Assembly (NCBI RefSeq): GCF_945859685.1
Contig: NC_079147.1
Coordinates: forward strand, 55,954,946 to 56,018,945
DNA length: 64,000 nt
Direction of reading: 5' to 3'
Source of the DNA: Eupeodes corollae
Lineage: Eukaryota > Arthropoda > Insecta > Diptera > Syrphidae
Shown: piece by piece, positions 1 to 11,460 of the stretch
Position numbering within the stretch: the first letter of the stretch is position 1
Layout of the letters: every line of letters starts with the position of its first letter
Made by a program: the position numbers and the translations under genes
Notes under the pieces: generated by a model
Told to the model about the DNA's origin: nothing
The model's input: the letters and a program-made list of their open reading frames with translations, nothing else
Database searches by the model: none

Positions 1-1869
1 ACTCGAGAGGAAACTCAAATTCGGACGTGAACGAAAACATCATCTAGACTCTTTGAATATAATATTCCATTTCCAATATTACTTGAAAAAGCTTAGCTTT
101 ATACGAAACAAAATAGCTAGGTAGGGTCTTGGAACACTTTTAGGTTTCTACCACTCTAAGCTGATGGAATTACTTAACCGAGACAACCAGGTCTCTATGT
201 ATATACTCACTCTCTAAAATATAGGAAGGTACTTTTCAAACCTTCTTCATACTCGCTGTCTAATTCAATAAGAATAACAGACATTTACTGTGATTGTAGG
301 ATTCTGTGTTATTGATAAAATTTACCACCAACCCCCAACACACAGCGCCATCTATATATCAAGGACAAAGTTCAAATGTGTTTTCTCTCACAGTAAGCCG
401 CGAACTCACCTATTTTGCACGAAAAACATTTTTGTTCAAGGTAAAAAAAAGTCTTTTAGAGGATCCCTGCAGGGGAGGATGGGATGAAGGTCCCTCAAGG
501 ATGAATAGATCAAAATTTAATGGATAATGTTATAAGGGAAATAAAATCTAGGACCACCTCGCCACATCATGAAAAGTGATGCTGAATTTCCACGTGGAAA
601 ATCAACCACACACGGTTTAAAAATAAAATGTTTTTAAAGGTGCGGTGGGCGTATACGTAACTTTTTTTGTTTGAATATACAATTCTTCTCTTCTTTTAAA
701 TCAAGACACCTGCTTAGTCTTTCGTCATATGTAATGGAACTGAATAAATGGAACAAACTGATTATTATTTCGTTATGTCAAAAAAGCTTAAGGATTCTCA
801 GAAAAAGCCACCATATTTAGAAATCGCTGAATCCCTTCCATAAATAACCTTCTAACTAAGGATAGAATTTGCGTTTGTTGTTTTAGATGAAACTGTAGAT
901 TGTTTTAGTCATTTCAACGTTCCTATTTTTGGTATCCCTACACGTGTGCTATGATGTAGAAATCTATGTTCTTCTATAAACAGGTAAAATCTATTTTCTG
1001 GAAGAAAAAAGGGTTTGATTGGGAGTTTAACAGCAACTGTTATAAATATCCATGTTGTGTTACCTTGATGCCGATTCGGCGACGACGAAGGTGGTGAAGG
1101 AAACCTCTTATCTGACAATACACACACACTAACCAAAACAAAGGGAGGAGTGGGAGGTAAGGTATCAGGAAATTGTAGGAAAATTGAATTGAATTATGAG
1201 GGCTTTTTTGTGTCCTTAACGAACGGGAGAAAACTCGATAGAAATTTATCGAGTGGAAATAAAGATACGTTAACGGTAGCTTGGTTCGCAGAAATAGTAG
1301 CATAATAAACTGTCAAGTTTTATAAATAAGTTCAGTTGATGTTTTGAAATTCTTAAAATAAATTTAAATTGCGGTTTAAGCCATGTTACAAACAAACACC
1401 ATCATAACGTAAAGTACTTAAGGAACCCTTCATGTTCATGTAGAAGTTTCCATTAAGAATTTGGAAAAAGGAATTTCACAAATGATATTAAACCACATTA
1501 AGCACAAAGGCTAAGGTCATAATGTTTTTAAAGTTCAATTTAAACACGAAGTCAAGTCAGACATATGAGTATTGCGTTGGCTATGACATTGAAATTGGCT
1601 TAGGAGATCTTAACGCTAAGCGAAAAAAAGAAGACTTCTTTGCTGGCCCGATCGGGAGATAGGGCCTACATGACACTACCTTTGATAGAGGCACCATACA
1701 TCTCTAGTATACAGGAAGTGCGAATAATGCACGGGCTAACATTAACTCGGACCATTATACTTCCTCGTTATAGGCAAGGTACGAATATTCCGGTCCATGC
1801 CAAAACAACGAAGACTGTGCTATGTTTCACACGGCCACCACAGAAAAACTCCGTGTTTGAAGACGAATT
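1..1869. other. AT-rich spacer, no recognised gene
   Basis: I see no motif, terminal repeat or long coding-like frame in the first 1.6 kb. A 99-codon plus-strand frame at 1640-1939 lies just upstream of the RAG1-like remnant and could be its degraded N-terminal part, but I recognise nothing in it. The 87-codon minus frame at 1040-1303 is rich in Leu, Phe and Tyr, as expected by chance in this composition. Confidence 0.5.
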
Positions 1870-3326
1870 ATGGCAAGCGCAACCGTTTTCTTATATGGAA
1901 AAAAAAGAGAACATGAGAATTGCGCCATCGAGGAGATAGGGGGATGTCATTACAGGAATGAGGTTCGTACATTTTATCAAAAGGTAAAAAAAAACCTCCC
2001 AAGGGCACGAGCAACGAGCCAAAGCCTGGTTAAAAGAGTCAAGGAAAGCATTCAAACTCCCCAACAGAATCCCATAAAATACACCAATAAGAATGCATTA
2101 GCTTTGTTTATGGATTTGGGGCTATTAAAAGAAAAATATAAAATCCTGAGAACTCCGTTAAGACATCGCAACAAAGATGTCTTGCCATGTTACAATATGA
2201 TTACAGTTGCGGAAAAATAAGCAGTTCCCGAAAATTGCGAATTCACGGAAATATTAGCTAGAGTGAAACTTCAAAACATGATGGATCATACAGCAATGTG
2301 GCTAATAGAAGGTAAAACGGAGGATCAAATAATTGCACTTGCAAGAAGTCTAGGGCTGCTATGGACAAAGTACAAATGGTTAACATTGGAGGAACCGCCC
2401 ATCATCAGTTTATTTCTGTTGGCCCATTGTGTTAAGGAGACTAGTGATATCATAAATACAACAGTCATTAATATTTAAAGTCAAATAGCAGATATTCAAC
2501 CAACAATTAATAAACTTAATGAAGAAACAACAATTTGAATCACGAGTTCTTTTTAACTATAATAGACGGAAAAGTATTAAACGAATAAATGGAAACAAAG
2601 TCTACGCGGTCATGTCCGATATGCAAAAGGACACAAAAGAACTTCAATAGAGATGAATCAATTGAGGACGAACATAATTACGAATATGCAATCTCTCCAC
2701 TGCACGCTAGAATCAGATGCATGGAATTTATTTTGAAGCTTGCGTATACTCTTCGACAAGAGAAGGAGAAGGTACTGATAATCGATTAGGACCAAGAAGG
2801 CGGAAAAAAGAAGAAAACAAGAGATCCAAAGGCGTGTTTGCGATGAGCTTGGCCTTGATGTAGATAAACCAAAGCAAGGGTTGTGAAACACTAATGACGG
2901 AAACACTGCAAGAAGATTTTTTGGAGAGTCAGATGCAACCGATCGAATAACTGGAGTTAATGGGAAAACTATAATGAGGTTCAAAGTAATGTTGAACGTT
3001 TTGAATTGCAGAGAAGTAGTGAATGCAGTTAAATTTGGAAAGAATACTAAGAAAATTGCAGAACTTTTAAAACAAAAGTATCCTGAAAAACTACTCACAC
3101 CTACTCTATACAAGATATTGGTTCATAGTCAATATATCATCGAATATCACCACTTGGAGAACTGCCAGAAGAAGCCCAGGAATGCAAAAATAAAGACTAC
3201 AAGAAATATCGATATCAGAATACTTGTAAAGTTTCAAGGATTCGGCAGATTGAGGACCTATTTAACATGCAAGCAATTTTTTCGGATCCACTTATTTCTT
3301 CTTTAGCGCATGTGAGAAGCCAATAA
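1870..3326 (+). pseudogene. Decayed Transib/RAG1-like DDE transposase gene
   Basis: Collinear blocks match the RAG1 core and its Transib relatives. (1) KYKILR followed by VLPCY and AEK at 2125-2217, like the RAG1 'QYHKMYR ... NAEKELLP' block. (2) TIIDGKVLNE, then SCPICKRT with a CxxC pair at about 2560-2640. (3) SPLHARIRCMEF at about 2690-2730. (4) TNDGNTARRFF at about 2900-2930, like RAG1 'RMNGNFARKLM'. (5) NTKKIAELLKQKY at 3040-3080, like 'NSQRFAELLSTKF'. (6) YKILVH..YII at 3110-3140, like 'HKTLAH..EII'. (7) LPEEAQECKNKDYKKYR from 3162, then IEDLF and SDPLISS, the region of the last catalytic acidic residue. In-frame stops, at least three frame changes and an apparent deletion between TKYKW and LFLLAHC, which removes the first catalytic Asp region, make it a pseudogene. 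Known: RAG1 derives from Transib transposons. Inferred: this is a dead transposon copy, not a host recombinase. Confidence 0.62.
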
Positions 3327-3825
3327 GATCTGAAAGAACTATACTCTAAAGAAATTATGAGTTTATTACACATTTTTCCGGATGATAGTTTTCAAGAAAT
3401 TTTGTGTTTATATATTAATTCGTTTTGCCTTTATTTCTTTTTCCACTGGTTGACTTGAAATATATCACCAAAAGACATAACGTACTTTTGAAAACTAGAA
3501 AATAAAAAAAATCGTTAAAATTAAAAAAATAAAAGGCGTTTTTCCCACGGTTTCACTCGAATTGGTCCTTTTTCTTTTTAATCTATTGTTTCAATTCACT
3601 CAGATTACTTAAAAAAATGATTTTAATGATTGCATATTAGATTACCGTTATGTTATCATCTCTGTTAAAACTTCTTATTTTAAAACAAATTTGTGAAACA
3701 CCCTGTAAACAATTTTTTTTTTCAGTTACAATTTGTATAGCCTTGGAAATTTCCTTTAAAATAAAAAAAATGTAAGCAATATTTTTATTCGCTTAGGAGA
3801 TCTATTTTCACAACCAAAAAATTCA
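3327..3825. other. AT-rich spacer
   Basis: Only A/T-rich sequence follows the transposase-like remnant. A short CACCCTGTA string near 3700 resembles common transposon ends, but I found no matching inverted partner upstream. Confidence 0.4.
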
Positions 3826-5276
3826 AAACGGCCACTGTTCGGCGATGACGCACCGCATTCCGCTATAGGTGAGATATAGCCACTTAACCTAGAAAATGCA
3901 GATCAAAAATTGCCCTACCGACCTCGACGAAGTGAAGAAACCTATATCTAAATTGAAGTCAAACAAAGCTGCTGGAGCTGAAAGCATCGCTGCCGAACTA
4001 TTGAAAGCACCAACCAATGACTTGAAAGGGAGCATGTATCAACTCATCTGCTAAATTTCGCCTACTACAAAGGAATCAGTTTCCTGAACATTGCATATAA
4101 CATTCTCTCTGCCGTATTATATAAACGTCTGAAGCCGTTTGTCAAAAACCTGGTTGGTCCTTATCAGTGTGGCTTCAGACCAGGAAAGTCCACTATCGAC
4201 AAAATTTTCACACTACGGCAGATCTTGGAAAAAAAAATCCCAGGAACTTCAAATCGATACCCCCCTTCTCTTTATCGATTTTAAAGACGCATATGACAGT
4301 ATCTATAGGTAAGAGCTCTACAGAGCAATGTCTAGTTTTGGCATCCCTGTTAAACTTATCCGTTTGTGTCGAATGAGAATGCACGCTGCTCTATCAAGGT
4401 CGGAAAAGATCTCACCGATGTATTTAAACACTCAAAAAAGGTTTGAGACAAGACTGTCATGCGACTTCTTCAACATCGTACTGAAAAGATTTGTGCAAAA
4501 CTCAACCGTCAACACTAGAGGCACAATCTTTCAAAGGTCCATCCAATTACTCGGATAAGCCGATGACATTGACATAATTGGAAGCTCAAAGCGTGATGTC
4601 AGTGGAGCGTTTTTGAGCATTGCGACGGAAGCGAAGAAGATGGGTTTAGTGGTCAATGAGGGCAAGACCAAGTTTATGCTGTCATCAAAAAAGGACACTG
4701 AACAACGACGTCTTGGACAAAACGTCACCATGGACAGCTTTAACTTTGAACTAGTTAAGAACTTTGTCTACCTAGGCACCACTATTAACACAGACAACGA
4801 CACCAGCGCTGAAATCAAACGAAGAATAACTTTTGCAAATCAGTGTTTCTTTGGACTTAGATGTAAAGTCCTCTCTCGAGCATCTTAAATCACCATCTAT
4901 AAGACACTCATCATTCCGGTTCCCATTTATGGCGCTGAGGCCTGGACCCTGTCAAAGAAAGATGAGAGCATTCTTAGAATGCTTCGAGAGAAAAACTCTT
5001 CGGGTGTTTTTTGGTCCCGTACGCATAGACGGAGATTGGAGGAGATATAACGAAGAACTGTACGGGCTGTACAGCGACACTGACTTAGTTAACAGAATTA
5101 AAGTCCAACGGCTTAGATGGCTAGGTCATGTGGAGCGGATGGACATCATCGATCCAGACCGGAAGGTCTTCGAATCCAATCCCAAAGGACGGCGCATTAG
5201 AGAAAGAGCGCGACTTAGGTGGTGCACGCAGGTGGGTTAAGACCTCATCTGAACGCCACCTTAAGTAAGTAAGTAA
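3826..5276 (+). mobile_element. RTE-like LINE fragment with TAAG-repeat tail
   Basis: This is a 5'-truncated, frameshifted non-LTR retrotransposon ORF. In order it shows the pre-RT linker (SKLKSNKAAGAESIAAELLK, about 3945-4005), a deletion, CGFRPGKSTIDKIFTL (about 4168), RF.DAYDSIY (about 4275-4310), FNIVLKRFVQNS (about 4470), NEGKTKFMLSSKKD (from 4655), RRLGQNVTMDSFNFELVKNFVYLGT (split over 4710-4780), then GAEAWTL and the 3' block RWLGHVERMD (about 5115). The YADD region has decayed. The element ends in three to four TAAG units at 5261-5276, typical of RTE-type 3' ends. Overlapping frames at 4328-4558, 4613-4888 and 4833-5240 are pieces of this one gene. The same family recurs at least seven times in the window. 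No promoter is visible. Confidence 0.85.
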
Positions 5277-5302
5277 CCGAAGAGGCAAGATGAGGCAAGA
5301 AT

Positions 5303-5507
5303 ATGATGTCATCAAAAAAGGACATTAAACCAGGTGTCTTGGACAAAATGTTGTCATGGACTGCTATAACTTTGAGGTAATTATGGACTTTGTCTTCATA
5401 AGCACCGCTATGAATTCAGACAATGACACCAGCGCTTAAATTAAAAAACAATAACTCTTGCAAATCGCTGCTTATTTGGACTTTCAAAGCAATTAAGTAG
5501 TAAAGTA
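5303..5507 (+). mobile_element. Second RTE-like LINE scrap
   Basis: A short direct copy of the 3' RT region of the preceding LINE. It carries the degraded equivalents of MLSSKKD, the Gly-Gln-Asn-Val block, FEV..DFVF, NSDNDTSA and the start of the LANRC..GL..QLSSKV block. It begins 27 bp after the TAAG tail of the upstream copy, so it is either a separate insertion or part of a local rearrangement. It is too decayed to code. Confidence 0.75.
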
Positions 5508-5534
5508 GAATATTCAAAAAGAGATACAAAAAAA

Positions 5535-5605
5535 CAACAAAAGAGTAAAGAGCCTAATACATACTCCTGTGGTACGCCATCTGTTTCAATAGAACAACTT
5601 GTTCT
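5535..5605 (-). mobile_element. Reverse transcriptase motif scrap
   Basis: On the minus strand one frame reads CSIETDGVPQEYVLGSLLF. This matches the conserved 'GVPQGSVLGPLLF' block of Jockey/CR1-type non-LTR reverse transcriptases. Sequence on either side is too degraded to assign a family, and it abuts the RTE-like scrap of the other strand. Confidence 0.5.
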
Positions 5606-7289
5606 CCCCAACTAGATTCTTATAACGACAACAATCGCATTACTTCAAGCCAATTCCTATTATTGTTCTGACCTCTTCCTGTCACATTTTATGCGAATAA
5701 AACTAAACACGCAATCTTTAAGTATATACCTGAAAAGAGATCCAACAAAAAATTGATCCAAATCTTCAACAAAAACCAAATCTAATAAAATTCATCTCAA
5801 GCCTCAAATGTATATTTTGCATTTTTGTTGTTTTATCGTGAATTTGATTTTGTTCCGGCGTCTTTCTAAATCCACGTTCAATGAGATGTATTCGTGTTCA
5901 AGTCTTACTGTCTCAATTATTTGTAATTCTTCCCATGGGACTTGACACTTCTTTTATTTATATGAATCTTCAAATAAATGGACTAAGAGCAAAATTTTCT
6001 ATCACTATTTTTTAAATTTGCTTTTCGTTTCCTGACAAAAGCTAAACAAAACAAAAAAATTGCAATAAATTACCATAATTTCGTTTTTTTTTCTTTATAA
6101 ATAATATAAAAATAAAACAATACAACTAGAATATGGAAGATCTTTTAAATGGAAGATGACTCCAATGACCTAAAAAATAAAAATCACGATTGAAAAAAGA
6201 CCGGATTTCCCATGAGAACAAAACGAGGAAAGAAACTGAATGTGTACTGTCTTCATAGTGAATAAAATTATAAGACTATCTAGATAGCTTATAAGATGTA
6301 TTTAGGTGAATTAATACCGCAAAGAAGAAGAAAAAGATAGATACAAAGATACAAAGATACAATATTTTTGTTCATATAGATTGGCATCAAAAGTTTTATT
6401 CTATTTCTGCCTTACGGAGAATATAATTATTTGACTGTGCATTTTGTTGATGCTCGGATATTGATTCCAATTAAGGAGGCTTAATTCTATTTGACCTATT
6501 AGTTTCTGAAGGCGGATTTTAGTTATTGGTGGATTTATAGCTGATGCTCGTGGCGATTGATGATTGAACGGATGGTGATGGTGGGGCAAGCTCTTCAAAG
6601 CTAGATCAATAAAATACATCGAAGAGCTCTTAAATATCATAGAGGTTAATGTTAAACGTGTCAGATATAAAGACGACATGTGACATTGTCTTATATTTTA
6701 TGAGCTTACATTCAATTTTTTGATACACAAGTCGCTTTAAGAATATTGTGTGTAATGTTAATGGAAAGCTCATATTACATAATTAAAAATATGTATGACC
6801 AACTTTTGTTGAAAATAGGCCTTACGACAAAGAATTCTAAGGAAATATTGTTATTTTTTTCCCTTACTCAAAATCACACCAATTATATTTATGTCGAGGA
6901 GGAATGAAAAACTTCAAGCACATGGGAATCAATAATACAAAAATTATATACTTGGTTGTTGAGGAAGGTGTTAGGCAAACAATTGTTAGGGTAATATGTT
7001 TAGTCTAGGACTGTCCTTAAGGAGTTTTCATGGAGTCAAAATTGTTTTTAAGAAAATTTCTTCTTCTTCCTTTGTGGCCTAGAACGTCCTATGTTTAAAA
7101 GGTACACTTAAGGTCATAGTCATAGTTTAAAAAAAAAAAAGTTGGAAATCAATTTAGGATAGGAACATGCCTTTTATTCTTAAATAAGAATGAAGGAATC
7201 ATTTGCAATATCACAAGTGTTTTTATAGTAAAGTATATAATATACAAATACTTAATTATTTTATACTAACACACCTTCTTAATAAGCAC
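5606..7289. other. AT-rich spacer
   Basis: No gene recognised. A short repeat of ATACAAAG, about three units, lies near 6337-6362. A 92-codon minus-strand frame at 6401-6679 has no recognisable domain. Part of 5610-5950 could extend the minus-strand RT scrap, but I could not confirm any motif there. Confidence 0.45.
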
Positions 7290-7690
7290 TTTTAAGGTAG
7301 TCTTCATGGTTCTTGGTTAGAACAGCCAGGAACTGAATCTTGATTGTTTAATGGTCTGTAATGATTTCGTAAGAATGTCTGTAACCATTTCTTCAGTTGG
7401 GCAGTAAATGAAATTCACTTCTTTAGATTCTTAAATGTCACGAAGGAAGTAGTACTTCACATCTATATGTTTAGTTCGAGGATTTATCTTCTCTGACTCC
7501 AATAGTTTTAAATATCTTTCATTATCTTCGAATATTGTAACATCTTCTTAATAATATTCTTAGCCAAATAACTTCTTCAGTTGCTTCTGCTAAAAGGACA
7601 AGCTCTGCTTTAGTTGGTGATAGTGCAATCAATCCTTGCTTTTTACTTTTGCTGATGAAGCACCTAATCCAATCCTGTTCCTGTCAGTTG
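7290..7690 (-). mobile_element. copia RNase H / 3' pol fragment, reverse strand
   Basis: Read on the minus strand this matches the end of a copia polyprotein: KSKKQGLIALSPTKAELVLL, then AEATEEVIWLR, a degraded SKHIDI-like block (NxTYRCEVLL) and a CPTEEM-like tail. Known: copia RNase H contains 'K...SLSSAEAEY...EI.WL' and ends with a 'KHIDIRYHFVRD' block. Stops and frame changes are present. Its 5' side abuts plus-strand copia gag at about 7693, so two copia pieces lie head to head, which cannot be one intact element. Confidence 0.7.
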
Positions 7691-7692
7691 GA

Positions 7693-8438
7693 CCTTAAAA
7701 GATGGGAAAGCTTGTACCACAATCGGACTCTCAGTGGAAGATTCTCAACTGATGCATATTCGGAAATTGAATACTGTTAAAGAATGCTGGGGTGCTCTGA
7801 AGAAAGCACACGAGAAGTCAACACTCTCGAATAAGGTAACGTTAATAAAGAAACTTTGTCTAATGCAGCTTCAGTAAGGACATTATGTTTGAAAGATCAT
7901 GAAATGCTGGACATTGTGAATCGTCTAAGTGGCTTAGGCGAGCAATTAGCAAATCATCTTGTGGTTGCGTTTCTCTCAGGAAGTTTGCCAGACGACCACA
8001 ATTCTCTGGCGACTGTTCTTGAAGTCAGAAAAGAATAAGAGTTAACACTCAAATTAGTCAAGGAAAATGACGAATCTTCAAAAGGACCATTAGAAGATGC
8101 TGCACAGAAAACCATTAAAATTTTGATGACTGGTATGGGTGAGTGCAATCAAAATGATATTGATTTGTGTTGTGGTACGAATAAAATTGATTCTGCATGG
8201 TTTGTTGAATTAATCAACCGCTTCATGACATATGTGCAATGATGATAAATTTTGTAGATATTTAAATAGAATGACTGGCGGTTACATTTATTTAGAAAAA
8301 GGGAAAAAAATCGAAGCAAATGGTTCTGGCAGTGGTATATCGCTTTGTCAGAATAAGGCTGTTGTTTACAATAACAGCCAAGATAATGAAGTCCAGAGAT
8401 GTCAAGTTTAATGAAGAAATTAATGCCAGCTTGACCAA
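7693..8438 (+). mobile_element. copia gag and protease-region fragment
   Basis: From 7698 a frame reads KDGKACTTIGLSVEDSQL, then KECWGALKKAHEKSTLSNKV and LIKKLCLMQLQ, the N-terminal half of a copia gag (UBN2-type domain). After a frameshift near 7872, frame 7856-8038 gives VNRLSGLGEQLANHLVVAFL and SGSLPDDHNSLATVLEVR, followed by ELTLKLVKE. Further on, SAWFVE near 8197 and KPIEANGSGSGI-like sequence near 8310 fit the aspartic protease surroundings. An RTE-like LINE on the opposite strand interrupts it at 8439, and copia sequence resumes at about 9785. Confidence 0.75.
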
Positions 8439-9778
8439 ATTACTTACTTACTTACTCAAGGTAGCGCTACAGTCGTGTGTGAACTAGGGCCTCACCCAAC
8501 AAACTTCTCCATTTAGCTCGGTTCCTAGCTAGATGTCTCCAGTTTCGCGCTCCAAGTTGAGTGAGGTCACCTTCCACTTGTGCGCGCCACCTGATCCGCG
8601 GTCTTCTCTACTGCGCCGTCCTGTGGGTGTGGATTCGAAGACTTTCCGGGCCGGAGCATTGGTTTACATGCGTTCTACGTGACCCAGCCATCTTAGTCGT
8701 TGGAATTTTACCCTTCTGGCTAAGTCTACGTCACTGTACAGCCCGTACAGCTCGTCGTTCCATCTTCTCCTCCACTCCCCTTCGATGCATACGGGACCGT
8801 AGATCACACGAAGAGCGAAGCGGCCCATGTGCTTTCATCCGCTTTTGTCATAAACCACGCTTCTGCACCGTATAGCAGGACGGGATTAATAAGGGTCTTA
8901 TATAGCGACACTTTGGTCCCTCGAGAGGGGACTTTACCACTCAATTGCTTTTTTAGTCCAAAGAAACAGCGGTTAGCAAGAGTTATTCTGCCTTTGATCT
9001 CAGCGCTGGTGTTGTTTTCTGCGTTTACAGCGGAGCCTAGGTAGACGAAGTCCTTGACTACCTCAAAGTTAAGTCTGCCGATGGTGACGTTTTGACCGAG
9101 ACGCCGCGTCGGTATTGTAAGATCGTTCTTTGTACTTTGTTTTGCCCTCATTAACCGTTAAACTCATTTTTGCCGCCTCTGCCTCAATACTCACAAAAGC
9201 CCAATTGACATCACGCTGAGTTATTCCGATTATGTCAATGTCATCAGACTTTTGAAAAATAGTGCCTCTAGTGTTGACGTGTGAGCTCTGCACTATTCTT
9301 TCAAGCACGATGTTAAAAAAAATCACAAGACAGCGCATCACTTTGTCTGAAACCTTTTTTGACATCGAAATGTTCTGTTAAGTTGTTTCCAACCTTTATG
9401 GAGCAGCGTGAATTCTCCATGGCCATTGTGCACAAACGGACGAGTTTGGCTGGGATGCCAAAACTAGACATGGCTCTATACAGCTCGTCCCTGTAGATGC
9501 TGTCATATGCGGCCTTGAAATCGATGGAAAGGTGGGTGTCGATTTGGTGTTCTTGGGTTTTTTCCAGGATCTGCCGTATTGTGAATATTTGATCGACTGT
9601 GGACTTTCCTGGTCTAAAACCACACTGATAAGGATCTATCTGGTTGTTGACGATAGCCTTTAGACGTTCACATATTACGGCAGAGAAGGTTTTATAGCCG
9701 ATCTTTAGTAGACTGATTCCTCTATAGTTGGTGCAGTTTAGAGGGTCTCCTTTTTTCAAATAACAATTTACTGGATGT
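8439..9778 (-). mobile_element. RTE-like LINE inserted in copia
   Basis: This 5'-truncated copy is read on the minus strand. The best frame, 9313-9783, gives LKKGDPLNCTNYRGISLLKI, VICERLKAIV, YQCGFRPGKSTVDQIFTIRQ, HLSIDFKAAYDSIYRDELYR, CSIKVGNNLTEHFDVKKGFR and ALSCDFF. Then come FFNIVLERIVQSS, SIEAEAAKMSLTVNEGKTK (9069-9365), RRLGQNVTIGRLNFEVVKDF, YLGSAVNAENNTSAEIKGR and LLYGAEAWFMTKADEST (8804-9151). Motif A (FKAAYD) is intact; the FADD/YADD box is lost at a frame change. It ends in a TTAC-repeat, the complement of the TAAG tail at 5261-5276. It is the best preserved copy of the family here and defines its 3' end. Confidence 0.88.
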
Positions 9779-9784
9779 GACAAA

Positions 9785-10235
9785 ATATGAAGATGATTCT
9801 ACTTTTGAAATTAATCTTTTTACCAGCAAGAACCAAGGAAACGACAACTTAATAACTAATAAGATTAAAAATGAGGAAATTGTTGAAGATTAAAACAATG
9901 TTGATTTTGAAGAACAATTACCAGAAGATGGAAGCATTTATTATTCTGAAGAAGATGGCAATGATTCTAAAGATAATGTTAGAAAATCCAAAGAACCAAC
10001 AAAAGCGTACCTCCTAAAGTTTTTAACCACATGACTCTTCGAACCCTGAGATTATGAAATCAAAAGATAAATTTTATCCTAGTTAACTTTGGTTTCAGAA
10101 AGGGTAAAGCTGATAATAGTTGGTTGTTTGTATGTAAATGGCAGAGGTGGCAAAATTATATGCATGTTTGTATATATACTTGTTTATGTTGATGATATCC
10201 TGGTTATTTCAAAAGAACAGAATTTAATTTCGGTA
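9785..10235 (+). mobile_element. copia pol fragment (connector and RT)
   Basis: After the LINE the plus strand resumes with an acidic linker (EEQLPEDGSIYYSEEDGN, about 9915-9965), then VCLYVNGRG-like sequence, and YILVYVDDILVISKEQN at about 10170-10220. The last is the catalytic block of copia reverse transcriptase (usual form LLVYVDDLLI). Integrase and most of the RT are missing, so the element was internally deleted as well as split. Confidence 0.7.
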
Positions 10236-10399
10236 GGATCAGTCAAATATTAGTGTTCACTACAAGGAAACCAAAATCAAATGGGAGATAGTTTTGTTTG
10301 ACGGGCTGGCGATTGATGATGTTATCGACGCTCGGAGATTAATGCAGATCCATTGTGATACCCTGAAATATTGAACTTGCCTAAATGAATGAGTTTTTT

Positions 10400-11460
10400 A
10401 TTCCATTCCTGCAGTAGGATGGATCCTCATCGCTCCTGTAATGCCTGTATATGACCATTCTCTGTACCCTTGTTATGATTTTTAGATTTGTAGCTTTCTC
10501 TAACGCTTTCCACTATACCATGTTACCATCAGTCAGTAAAGGTCTAACGATTGCAGTTGATATCCACAATATGACTTACGGATTCGGTTCCCAGTTTGTG
10601 TTGAAGATTCTATTATATGAGTAGAATGGAATCAGACCTTTTTGGGATATCCCAGCTTTTGATTCAGAATTAATCCTAGATGGATTAGGAACGGTACGTT
10701 ATCTGAAATGTTACTCCTCTTCTATGTAAAGAGTATACAAGGTCTGTTTTAAGGGTTTAATCGTCAAGCCACGGATCCCGTGTTAAAATTCTGGTTAAGG
10801 ATTGGTTATGTAAATAGTTCACCTATAGTGGTTAGACATTTCTCTTTCGCCAGTAAAGCTATGTCATCAGCGTTGACTAGTGCTTTAACATCTCTGTTTC
10901 CGAGTTTAATAAGGATTTCATTCAATAATAGAATCTAGAGAAGTAACGAGAGTACACCTCCTTGAGACGTTCCTCTGAATGTTGATACTTTAATCTCTAT
11001 ACAAACTAGATCGCGATAGATGTGTCTATGTTTTAACATCAACATGATTCAGTTTATAATATTGTTTTTTTTAGGATTGTTGTGACGGAGATACCACTTC
11101 AAACCCAACGTTGCTGCGGATGTAAATGTCTAGAAGCTTCTCAAATTTTTCAACGATAAACGATGTGAGACTTAATGGTCTGGAGTCTTTAGGCATAAAA
11201 ACTAATGTGACCACAATTTTGGAACACATCCTCATCAAAGATTATTATAGAAAAGATTGTTAAAGTATGGAGTTACGAGGGGTTTCCCGCAGGATTCATT
11301 CCATTAACCATTGGAATTTTATTATTGACCCAATTGATGAGGGTTCATTGGACAGAATTTTGTTAAGTCTTGTTGACTTGTTGGTGCGTTCTATTTAATT
11401 AAAGAATTTCCTCCGTTTTTCGTTGAAATTATGCCCTAACTCTTTCCTGACTTTATTTTA
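10400..11460 (-). mobile_element. R1/LOA-like LINE RT fragment, reverse strand
   Basis: On the minus strand: KDSRPLSLTSFIVEKFEKLL then DIYIRSNVGFEVVSPSQQS at about 11215-11080, GTSQGGVLSLLL at about 10975-10935, LNEILIKLGNRDVKALVNAD then DIALL at about 10925-10850, and a WKALEKATNLK block at about 10520-10480. These match the RT of the LINE family seen complete at 14495-15544. The catalytic box reads NADD instead of YADD. Stops and frame changes are frequent. Confidence 0.72.

Noticed and set aside
1040..1303. 87-codon minus-strand frame
   Set aside because: Composition (Leu, Phe, Tyr, Ser) is what A/T-rich pyrimidine-rich DNA gives by chance; no motif and no partner exon.
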